Positions 1 through 6,869 of a stretch of 59,279 nt of DNA are shown piece after piece. Position numbers and translations under genes: made by a program. Every line of letters starts with the position of its first letter. Position 1 is the stretch's first letter. The DNA lies in the NCBI GenBank assembly GCA_030681895.1, contig JAUXRI010000329.1:1-59279 (forward strand), in the 5' to 3' direction. The stretch is from Myxococcales bacterium. Its GTDB lineage: Bacteria > Myxococcota > Myxococcia > Myxococcales > Myxococcaceae. The notes under the pieces were generated by a model, which was not told the DNA's origin, ran no database searches, and worked only from the letters and a program-made list of their open reading frames with translations.

Positions 1-1
1 C

Positions 2-967
2 GCGACGGCAGCGCTCCTCCGCCACCCCCGCACGCTGCAGGCCCACCAGACCCTGATGCAGGTGCACTACGCGCAGAAGCAGTTCTCGCTCGCGCGCCTC
101 ATCGCCCTGCGCGCCACCAAGATCGAAGAGAACGACCCCGAGATCTACTTCACGCTCGGCCTGCTCAACCTCGCCGAGAAGGAGCCCGTGAAGGCTCGCG
201 TGCAGTTCAAGCGCGCCGTCGAAGCGCGCGCCGACTTCCTGCCCGCGCACTACCAGCTCGCGAAGATGGCCTTCGACCAAGAGGACTACGGCAGCGCCGA
301 AGAGCACGTGCGCCGCATCCTCCAGGCCAACGGCAACAACGCCGAGGCGCTGGTCAACCTGGGCGTCGCGTACAAGGGCATGGGGCAGATCGACAAGGCG
401 CTCCAGGCCTACGACGCCGCGCAAAAGCTCAACTCGAACCTGCCGGCGCTCTACCTGAACCGCGGCATCATCATCGGCCTCAAGGGCGACCCCGAGAAGG
501 CGATCACTTATTACAAACAATTCCTCCAGCTCTCGGGCGGAGAGACCTCGGTCAACGCCAACCATCAGGTCTTCGAGCTCATCAAGGAGCAGGAGACCGT
601 CATCGCGACCCGCGAAGAGATGAAGAAGGCGGAAGAAGAAGCCAAGAAGATGGAAGAGGAGATGAAGAAGGCCGAGGACGCGGCGAAGGAAGAAGAGCGC
701 AAGAAGAAGGAGGAGGAGTTCAAGAAGCAGCAGGAGGCCGCGAAGGGCAAGGCCGCTGCTGACGCGCTGAAGGACGAGACCAAGCCTGCCGACGGGAAGG
801 GCGAGCCGAAGAAGGAGGAGCCGAAGAAGGACGAAGCTCCGAAGGCTGCGCCGCCCCCTGCCAAGCCTGCCGCCGCCGCAACTCCCGAACCGAAGAAGGA
901 AGCGCCGAAGAAAGAGGAGCCGAAGAAGCCAGCGGCTCCCGCCGATGAGCCCAGCGACGGGCTCTGA
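2..967 (+). CDS. gltE: GltE/AglT-like TPR protein of the gliding machinery (5' end outside window)
   Basis: The frame is open from the window edge, so the N-terminus, including any lipoprotein signal, is missing; the ATG at 56 is internal. About the first 185 visible residues form tandem TPR units (for example the helices around GLLNLAEKEPVKARVQFKRA and NLGVAYKGMGQIDKALQAYD). They are followed by a highly charged Lys/Glu coiled-coil tract and a Pro/Ala/Lys/Glu tail that is probably disordered. In Myxococcus the TPR lipoprotein GltE (AglT) lies directly upstream of gltF and gltG, and the order here is the same. The assignment therefore rests on TPR content plus synteny. Its role would be periplasmic scaffolding between inner- and outer-membrane parts of the gliding complex. 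The gene identity is likely but could not be tested by alignment. Confidence 0.75.
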   Translation, partial: ATAALLRHPRTLQAHQTLMQVHYAQKQFSLARLIALRATKIEENDPEIYFTLGLLNLAEKEPVKARVQFKRAVEARADFLPAHYQLAKMAFDQEDYGSAEEHVRRILQANGNNAEALVNLGVAYKGMGQIDKALQAYDAAQKLNSNLPALYLNRGIIIGLKGDPEKAITYYKQFLQLSGGETSVNANHQVFELIKEQETVIATREEMKKAEEEAKKMEEEMKKAEDAAKEEERKKKEEEFKKQQEAAKGKAAADALKDETKPADGKGEPKKEEPKKDEAPKAAPPPAKPAAAATPEPKKEAPKKEEPKKPAAPADEPSDGL

Positions 968-1036
968 CCTTCAAACCGTCGGAACAGCGCTGCTCGGCCA
1001 GGCGTCGAAGGTGACCAACCCCTCGTGGAGTCACTC

Positions 1037-1279
1037 ATGCGCCTTGCCGTCGTGTTTTCCCTGTGTGTCGCTGCCACCTCGTTCGCTCAGAATGAGCGGA
1101 CTCCGAAGAAAACGCCCGTTCAGACCCTCGATCTGACCGGCACCACCCTCGAAGGTGGCATCGAGCGTCCCGTCATGGAGTTCACCGTTCTGCCGGAGCG
1201 GCCCAGGTTCAAGCGCCTCATTCAGATCCGCGGGTCCTTCGCGAACGAGCTTCACCAGTCCGTCGACGCGCTCCGCTGA
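1037..1279 (+). CDS. small secreted CglF-like protein (paralogue of the next gene)
   Basis: Encodes 80 residues from an ATG at 1037, preceded by GTGGAG six bases upstream; the GTG at 1025 is part of that ribosome site rather than the start. Residues 1-18 are a Sec signal peptide (hydrophobic core VVFSLCVAATSFAQ, cleavage after AQ). The mature part is about 60 residues and resembles the following gene: both have a T-x-E-G segment near the middle and end in a helix of the form LIxIRxxFxxxxxQSVxxL. This suggests an old tandem duplication within the glt locus. Role: presumed periplasmic or outer-membrane-associated gliding component. It is more diverged than its neighbour and its family membership is inferred. 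Confidence 0.65.
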   Translation: MRLAVVFSLCVAATSFAQNERTPKKTPVQTLDLTGTTLEGGIERPVMEFTVLPERPRFKRLIQIRGSFANELHQSVDALR

Positions 1280-1418
1280 GAATCAAGTGTCGGCGAAGTG
1301 CCCACAGCGGTGGTCACACCATGTCTCACCCTGTGCGATGCCAGAAACGAGTGCAGGACGTTTGCGGACACCTCGAGAGTGGTAGGGTCTGCCACTGAAA
1401 AGGGTCTCAGGAGGTTTC

Positions 1419-1682
1419 ATGATGTCGAAGCACCTGTTGTTCGTCGTCGCAGCTGCGCTGCTCGCGACGTCTTCGTTCGCTCAGGACAAAAAGGGCGGCG
1501 ACGGCAACGTCACCTACAACAAGAAGACCGAGTACTCGTTCGAAGACGACACCATCGAGGGCGATCTCACCAAGCCCGATGGCGAGTACGTGGAAGCCCG
1601 CAAAAAGGTGAAGCACTCCAACCTGATCAAGATTCGCGAAGAGTTCAAAGACAAGGTCATGCAGTCCGTCGGCGAACTCTGA
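1419..1682 (+). CDS. gltF: GltF/CglF-type small gliding motility protein
   Basis: Encodes 87 residues. CAGGAGG at 1408-1414 precedes two adjacent ATGs (1419 and 1422); either could be used. A signal peptide (core LLFVVAAALLATSSFAQ) is followed by a short acidic/basic mature protein containing DDTIEGDLTKPDGEYVEARK and ending in the LIKIREEF...QSVGEL helix. Small secreted proteins of this kind occupy the place between gltE and gltG in Myxococcus, where the gene is known as gltF (I believe the same as cglF). CglF can be rescued by contact stimulation, consistent with an outer-membrane or periplasmic location. Assignment is by position, size and sequence character from memory. The 140-base gap to the previous gene holds no clear terminator. 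Confidence 0.7.
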   Translation: MMSKHLLFVVAAALLATSSFAQDKKGGDGNVTYNKKTEYSFEDDTIEGDLTKPDGEYVEARKKVKHSNLIKIREEFKDKVMQSVGEL

Positions 1683-1767
1683 ACCCCGGCGGAACCTCGT
1701 CCCCGCTGCGGTGTCGGAGCGGGTGCCGGTTCGAAGTCGCCATCGAAACTGTTTCCTGGAGGCACCA

Positions 1768-3654
1768 GTGCCCGTCCCGTTGACGCTCAAGGTTTTCAAG
1801 GGCGAACAGCTCATCTCGTCGAAGGACTTCGACCGCGATCTGATCAAGATCGGTCGACTTGCTTCGGCCCACCTCACCATCGATGACGAGAAGGTCGCGC
1901 GCATTCACGCCGTGATCGACGTCGCCCCAGACGGCACCCTCTCGGTCACCGACATGGGCACCGTCGAAGGCACCATGCTCAACGGCAAGCGGGTGATGAA
2001 GAGCCCGCTTTCGTTCGGTGATGCCATTCAGGTCGGTGGCACCACCATTCGCATCGAGAAGGCCGGCGCCGCGCCCGCCATCGCGCCGACCATCGCTCCG
2101 GTCGCCGACGCCGCCGCGACGCAGCCGTTCGTCGCGACCGTCGCTGCGCCGCAGGTCGTCGCCGCTCAGGTTCAGGTCGTCGCGGCTCCGCAGGTGGTTC
2201 ACGTCCCTGCACCTGCGCCGACCTACCGCCCGCCGCCTGCACCGCCTGAAGAGCTCGTCGAAGAGCGCATCAGCCCACGCATGCGTCCGCGCCGCCGCAA
2301 GGGCTCCGGCCCGCTCGGCGTCGAGCTGCGGTTCCTCTGGGGCGATCACATCGTCGGCGAGTACTTCCTCTCGCCCGGCGTCGAGCGCTCGTTCAAGGTC
2401 GGCAGCGGTCAGGGCGTCGACTTCGAGATGGGTGACATCTCGGGCCCGCTCTTCGAGCTCGTTCGCTTCGGCAAGAACGGCGCGCAGCTTCGTTTCACCG
2501 CCAAGATGGAAGGCGAAGTGCACCGCAAGTTCGGCGATGAGGTGTTGAGCCTCGCCGACGCCAAGAAGAAGGGCCTCGCGCAGGCCGACGGCGACGCGGT
2601 CGCGCTCACCCTCAGCAACGATGACTTCGCGTGGATCGAGCTCGGCGGCATCACCGTCGAGGCGTTCTTCCAGCCAGTCCCGAAGCCGGTCTTCGTGCCG
2701 TTCTCCGAGACCGTCGACTTCACCGTCCTCAACATCTTCCTGGTCGCCTTCTTCATCGCCGCGCTCTTCATCATCAGCGCCGCGAACCGTGACGCAGAAG
2801 GTGACGAGTTCGCCGACGATCTCAACAACAACCAGGCGCGCATCGCGAAGCTGCTGATCAAGCCGCCCGAGACGCAGAAGAACCCGATCCTCGAGAAGTA
2901 CGAGAAGAAGAAGGACTCGGGCGAGATCGCCGCCAAACGAAAGGGCGACGAAGGCTCGATGGGCAAGAAGGAAGCGCCGAAGCGTTCGGCGCACGCCGCG
3001 CCCAAGGGCGACCCGAACAACAAGGATCAGGCCCGTCTGCTCGTCGCGAAGGTCTTCGGCGGCGGCACTGGCGGCATCAGCACCATCTTCGGCCACCAGG
3101 GCCTCGGCGGTGAGCTCAAGAGCGCCATGGGCAACATGTTCGGCGCTGCGCCTGGCGACGCGGCCGGCCTCGGCGGGCTTGGTCTGCGTGGCTCGGGCTC
3201 CGGCGGTGGCGGGCTCGGTGACACCATCGGCATCGGCGGCATCGGCACCCGCGGTCGTGGCGGCGGCACTGGTGGCTACGGCACGGGCGTCGGGGTGCTC
3301 GGCGGCAAGAAAGACGTCGACATCGGCATCACCTCGTCCGAGCCGACCGTCATGGGCTCACTCGACAAGGAGCTCATCCGCAAGGTCATCCACGCAAACC
3401 GCAGCCAGATTCGGTTCTGCTACGAGAGCCAGCTGAACCGGTACCCCAAGCTCGAAGGCAAGGTCGCCGTGAAGTTCATCATCTCGGCATCAGGCGCAGT
3501 CGCTACCTCGTCCGTGGCGCAGTCGTCGGTTGGCAACGCCGAGCTCGAGGCCTGTGTCGCTGGCCGCGTGCGCACGTGGGTCTTCCCGAAGCCGAAGGGC
3601 GGAGGTGTCGTGGTCGTCACGTACCCCTTCATCTTCAAGCAGTCGGGTCAGTGA
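1768..3654 (+). CDS. gltG: GltG: FHA-TM-TonB C-like protein of the gliding complex
   Basis: I start this gene at GTG 1768 because GGAGG lies at 1758-1762 and the FHA fold begins immediately; the frame is open farther upstream but has no ribosome site. The product has 628 residues. Residues about 10-95 are an FHA domain (IGR...HLTI...RIHAVI...G-T-NG-R-V), which binds phosphothreonine. A Pro/Ala/Val linker and a second cytoplasmic beta-rich domain (about 190-300) follow, then one membrane helix (about 317-340). Next come a Gly-rich periplasmic stretch and a TonB-C/AgmX-like domain (about 530-625) with the RSQIRFCYE and WVFPKP motifs. In Myxococcus GltG and GltJ are the two inner-membrane proteins whose periplasmic TonB-like ends are thought to contact the outer-membrane module. 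The FHA domain implies control by a Ser/Thr kinase. Confidence 0.85.
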   Translation: MPVPLTLKVFKGEQLISSKDFDRDLIKIGRLASAHLTIDDEKVARIHAVIDVAPDGTLSVTDMGTVEGTMLNGKRVMKSPLSFGDAIQVGGTTIRIEKAGAAPAIAPTIAPVADAAATQPFVATVAAPQVVAAQVQVVAAPQVVHVPAPAPTYRPPPAPPEELVEERISPRMRPRRRKGSGPLGVELRFLWGDHIVGEYFLSPGVERSFKVGSGQGVDFEMGDISGPLFELVRFGKNGAQLRFTAKMEGEVHRKFGDEVLSLADAKKKGLAQADGDAVALTLSNDDFAWIELGGITVEAFFQPVPKPVFVPFSETVDFTVLNIFLVAFFIAALFIISAANRDAEGDEFADDLNNNQARIAKLLIKPPETQKNPILEKYEKKKDSGEIAAKRKGDEGSMGKKEAPKRSAHAAPKGDPNNKDQARLLVAKVFGGGTGGISTIFGHQGLGGELKSAMGNMFGAAPGDAAGLGGLGLRGSGSGGGGLGDTIGIGGIGTRGRGGGTGGYGTGVGVLGGKKDVDIGITSSEPTVMGSLDKELIRKVIHANRSQIRFCYESQLNRYPKLEGKVAVKFIISASGAVATSSVAQSSVGNAELEACVAGRVRTWVFPKPKGGGVVVVTYPFIFKQSGQ

Positions 3655-3680
3655 CGGCAGCGTCACTCTTCTGACGTCCA

Positions 3681-3724
3681 ACGCCAGCGCGGGGCCCGGG
3701 ATTGTTCGGGTCTGGCGCTGGCGT
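3681..3724 (+). terminator. terminator-like hairpin after gltG
   Basis: ACGCCAGCGC at 3681-3690 and GCGCTGGCGT at 3715-3724 are a perfect 10-base inverted repeat, with a smaller CCCG/CGGG stem inside the loop. It lies 27 bases after the gltG stop. There is no T-run, so intrinsic termination is uncertain; it may instead be a processing or mRNA-stability element. It also argues against translation starting at TTG 3702 for the next gene. Confidence 0.45.
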
Positions 3725-3746
3725 AGTCTTTGCTCCGTCTCTGCTG

Positions 3747-4130
3747 GTGGACGCCGCCTTCCATACGCACGTCAACATCCCCCACACCTTCGTGGCGGGG
3801 AGCGAGCGTGCGCTGGGACTGTTGCGACGTGCCCTCAGAGCACTTCCCGGGTTCTTCATCAGCCACCTTCCCGTCGAGGGCCCCGCGTGTGTCGAGGTCC
3901 TCAAACGAAGCGAGCGTCGCATGTTGTGGATGTCGCCCTGGGCCGTCTCGCACGCGCAATACGTGGCGGCGCATCTCGAGCGCGCGTGTTTCGTGGTGAT
4001 CGCCGAGGGCGACCAGGCCAACTCGATTCCCCGGGGTTGTCGCTCCCTGCAACTGTCCGAGGCGGCGCTGTCGAGCACGCCGGGCGCCGAGGTGAAGCGC
4101 CTCGTTCGGTTCTTGAGAGATCAGCGCTGA
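3747..4130 (+). CDS. hypothetical protein inside the glt cluster
   Basis: I do not recognise this protein. From GTG 3747 it has 127 residues; the open frame extends to TTG 3702, but that would begin inside a strong hairpin. It has no signal peptide, membrane helix or Cys motif. It looks like a small soluble alpha/beta protein: a hydrophobic strand FFISHLP, then ERRMLWMSPWAVSHAQYVA and RACFVVIAEGD, ending in a basic helix. Codon use is like that of its neighbours. It lies between gltG and gltH in the same direction and could be a lineage-specific accessory gene. Start and function are uncertain. Confidence 0.5.
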   Translation: MDAAFHTHVNIPHTFVAGSERALGLLRRALRALPGFFISHLPVEGPACVEVLKRSERRMLWMSPWAVSHAQYVAAHLERACFVVIAEGDQANSIPRGCRSLQLSEAALSSTPGAEVKRLVRFLRDQR

Positions 4131-4189
4131 CGTACAGCCCGCTGAAGTGGGTCGACTCACGCCGGCGCTGGGAATAGGGTGCGCGACCC

Positions 4190-4861
4190 ATGATGACGCG
4201 CTCGCTGGCGTTCTGCTCTCTGTTGGCTTCGTCACTCGCGGTTGCTCAGGGCAAGCCCCTCGAAGACCGCAAGGCCATCACCTACAACGAGATCGAGCGC
4301 GGTTTCTTCTTCGGCGTCTCGGCCGGCTTCTGGGGCACCATCAACCCGCCGGCCGGCGCGATGAGCGCTCAGTACTTCTCTCCGGGGCAGGCCGCGCTCG
4401 TCGAGATCGGCTTCGACGTCGGTGAGCGCGTTTCGCCGGCGCTCTTCTTCCTGGCGACCAGCAACCGCATGGGCTCGGACTACACGGGCACCGTGCGCAC
4501 CTGCGGCGCGGGCGGCTCGCGCGATTGCATGACGAGTGAGACGCCCCAGGCAGTTCGGTCGGGCGACTTCGGCTCGGTGGCTCCTGGCGTCGGGGCACGC
4601 ATTCGTATCGCCGGCTTCAAGGACGCCCAGGAGGTCACTCGCACCTGGTTCTACGCCCGCGTCGGTGGCGCCTTCGTCATCTACCAACCGTCGGCGCTCA
4701 TCAGTCAGCCTGACGTGCTGCTCTTCGCCGGCCCCGGCCTCGAGTACTTCACCCGGCTGCGCCACTTCAGCATCGGGCTCGACGCCAACTTCAACTTCGG
4801 CGTCCTCACCCAATCTGTGGGCTTTTCAGTGCTGCCCTTCGTGCGCTACGCGGGCTTCTGA
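4190..4861 (+). CDS. gltH: GltH/CglE-type outer-membrane beta-barrel gliding protein
   Basis: Encodes 223 residues, starting at ATG 4190 or the adjacent ATG 4193. A signal peptide (SLAFCSLLASSLAVAQ) is followed by about 200 residues of alternating polar and hydrophobic strands with many aromatic and Gly residues (FFFGVSAGFWG, ARVGGAFVIY, HFSIGLDANFNFG) and a C-terminal residue F. These are the usual marks of an outer-membrane barrel. In Myxococcus gltH (I believe the same as cglE) follows gltG and encodes such a barrel, part of the outer-membrane module reached by the motor at focal adhesions. A small loop contains the pair in CGAGGSRDC, possibly a disulfide. Family assignment is by synteny and character. 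Confidence 0.75.
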   Translation: MMTRSLAFCSLLASSLAVAQGKPLEDRKAITYNEIERGFFFGVSAGFWGTINPPAGAMSAQYFSPGQAALVEIGFDVGERVSPALFFLATSNRMGSDYTGTVRTCGAGGSRDCMTSETPQAVRSGDFGSVAPGVGARIRIAGFKDAQEVTRTWFYARVGGAFVIYQPSALISQPDVLLFAGPGLEYFTRLRHFSIGLDANFNFGVLTQSVGFSVLPFVRYAGF

Positions 4862-4943
4862 CATTCGGGAGCCTTTTCGCTCCCCTGTCGAAGCGGTCGT
4901 GCCCGGGTGAATGCCGGCGTCCGACTCGCGCAAGGAGAGCACG

Positions 4944-6779
4944 ATGGTTGGCCCCAATGACAAGGCGAAGGCTGGTCCCTCAGGACGCGGCGGTGGCGGT
5001 TTCTCGTTCGACGACAAAGATGGCCGTGGTGGCAAGGGCCGCGGAGGTCGCGATGGAGATCGTGGCGGCAAGCGCGACGGCAAGGGCGGCGGTGCAGCCT
5101 ATCGGGTGGTCAACGAGCTCTCGGCGCTCGAGAAGGCGCTGACGAAGGGCGATTACTCGGGCCAGAAGCACTCGCTCGACGAGATCGTCAAAGGCGTCAA
5201 GGGCCTGCGGCTCAAGTCGCTCAATGACATGGACATGGGGTCGCGCGGCAAGCTGCTCACCTCGCTGATGCGGGTGACGCGGCAGCCGAAAAAGGACGCG
5301 CCTGAGGCGGCGCCCTCTGACGCCGCTCCGGTCGAGACTGCTCCAGCCGAGACGGCTCCCGAAGCACCCGCGGCCGAGGCTGCACCGGCTGACGCGGCTC
5401 CTGCCGATGCTGCTCCCGCCGATGCCGCTCCAGCCGACGCACCTGCAGCGACGCCGGCCGAGGCCCCGAAGGCCGCTCCCGGCATCACGTGGAACGACGT
5501 CATCTTCACGACCGGCCTGGTGTGGAAGGCCGCGAACGAGGCCGACCGTGCCGCTGCCGCGTTCGAAGCCGCAGGCCGCCAGCCGAGCGCTGCTGATCTC
5601 GCCTCGCTCGCGACGACTGAAGCGCCCCCGATGGACGATCGCCCCCGGCGTGGCGACAAGCGTGATGGCCCTGGCGCTCCGCGTGGTGACAAGCGTGGAG
5701 GCCCCGCCCGTGGTGGTGAGCGCTCCGATCGCGGCCCTCGACGAGGAGACCGCCCGAAGTTCGAGCAGAGCGTCGCTCCTGTGCTGACGGGGGAGTGGGG
5801 GCTCGACGCGCGCAAGTACGAGGAGTCTGGCCGCACGCGTGACGCTGGCCGCATTCACGAAGACAACAAGTCGTACGTCGAGGCGTCGCGGCTGTACGAG
5901 ATCGGCGGCGATCTGAAGTCGGCCCTCCGCGCAGCCGCACGCGCGAAGGACTCGGCCCGCATCACCGCGCTGTCCGCGAAGCTGGCGCCCGACGAAGTGA
6001 CGGCGCAGCTCGAGCGCGCCGAAGCGTGGGAGCTCCTCATGGAGCTCTACGTGCAGAAGCAGGACTTCGGAAAGATCGCGGCGCTGTACGAGCGCGCGCT
6101 GCAGTTCGATCAGGCCGCCCTGGCCTGGGAGCGCGCCGGCAAGCTCGCCGTCGCTCGTCGCTGCTACGAGAAGGCGAAGGACTTCGTGGCTGCCAACCGC
6201 GTTCGTGATCTCGAGGTGTCGAAGCTCGTCGAGCGCGGCGATCGCCTCGGCGCCGCCACCATCCTCATGGGCGTCGGCAAGCACACCGAGGCCATCGAGC
6301 TCCTCAAGCCGCTGCCTGGCCCCAAGGCGTATGCGTTCATGCTCAAGCTGAAGCTGACGAGCGAAGCGCAGGCGTTCGCTGCCGAGGCGCTCGCCAAGGC
6401 CGAAGCCGAGAACAACCTGCAGGCGAAGGCGCGTTGGCTCGAGACCCTCGGCAAGACCGAGCAGGCCGCCGAGATGTGGATCACCGCGAACCGCCCCGAC
6501 AAGGCCGTGCCCCTCTACGAGCAGCTCGGTCAGCTCCCGAAGGCCGCGCAGCTCGCCGAGACGGCCGGGCTGCTCGATCGCGCCCAGGCCATCTTCACCA
6601 AGGCCGGCGACACGGCGAACGCCGAACGCGTCAAGGCGATGCCTCGCCCTGAGCCGAAGGCTGCTCCGAAGGACGACGGCGACGAGGCTGAGGCTCCCGC
6701 TGCCAGCGAGACCCAGGCCGCTCCCATGCCTGCACCGGTGGTGACCGAGCCGCCTGTGACGCCGACCGCCTCGGCCTGA
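4944..6779 (+). CDS. TPR-like protein with RGG-type tracts, between gltH and gltI
   Basis: The start is ATG 4944 with AAGGAGA at 4933-4939; the ATG at 4911 lacks a ribosome site. The product has 611 residues and no signal peptide, so it is cytoplasmic. The N-terminus (about 12-45) is rich in Gly, Arg, Asp and Lys with RGG-like motifs. A helical segment follows (about 50-110), then an Ala/Pro/Glu linker (about 115-175), a second RGD/RGG-rich tract (about 230-276), and a helical-repeat half (about 290-590) whose units resemble TPR/HAT repeats (YEESGRTRDAGRIHE, YERALQFDQAALAWERAG). A gene of this kind stands at the same place in the Myxococcus locus. RGG tracts usually bind RNA or drive condensate formation, but here either role is inference. 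A terminator-like hairpin GCCCC/GGGGC lies at 6781-6798. Confidence 0.7.
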   Translation: MVGPNDKAKAGPSGRGGGGFSFDDKDGRGGKGRGGRDGDRGGKRDGKGGGAAYRVVNELSALEKALTKGDYSGQKHSLDEIVKGVKGLRLKSLNDMDMGSRGKLLTSLMRVTRQPKKDAPEAAPSDAAPVETAPAETAPEAPAAEAAPADAAPADAAPADAAPADAPAATPAEAPKAAPGITWNDVIFTTGLVWKAANEADRAAAAFEAAGRQPSAADLASLATTEAPPMDDRPRRGDKRDGPGAPRGDKRGGPARGGERSDRGPRRGDRPKFEQSVAPVLTGEWGLDARKYEESGRTRDAGRIHEDNKSYVEASRLYEIGGDLKSALRAAARAKDSARITALSAKLAPDEVTAQLERAEAWELLMELYVQKQDFGKIAALYERALQFDQAALAWERAGKLAVARRCYEKAKDFVAANRVRDLEVSKLVERGDRLGAATILMGVGKHTEAIELLKPLPGPKAYAFMLKLKLTSEAQAFAAEALAKAEAENNLQAKARWLETLGKTEQAAEMWITANRPDKAVPLYEQLGQLPKAAQLAETAGLLDRAQAIFTKAGDTANAERVKAMPRPEPKAAPKDDGDEAEAPAASETQAAPMPAPVVTEPPVTPTASA

Positions 6780-6837
6780 AGCCCCGACGCAAAGGGGCAA
6801 CTGGTCGAAATCTGACCAAGTTTCGCGTTCGTTCCGT

Positions 6838-6869
6838 GGGGAGCGGAGGGTACATTCCCGCCGCTCTCC
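6838..6869 (+). promoter_or_regulatory. stable hairpin abutting the gltI start codon
   Basis: Bases 6838-6846 pair with 6861-6869 (nine pairs, one of them G-U). After an A/G mismatch, 6848-6850 pair with 6857-6859 across a TACATT loop. The only Shine-Dalgarno-like GGAGGG is in the 5' arm, about 20 bases from ATG 6870. Folding would both mask that site and bring it physically next to the start, so translational control of gltI is possible. Confidence 0.5.

Noticed and set aside
599..960. Lys/Glu-codon repeats near the end of gltE as a DNA repeat element
   Set aside because: The repetition follows the charged low-complexity protein sequence and shows no fixed nucleotide unit.
3719..3734. sigma-54-like promoter (TGGC...TTGC) before the short unknown gene
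   Set aside because: The spacing fits, but the -24 element lacks the AC and it is embedded in the post-gltG hairpin; too weak to list.
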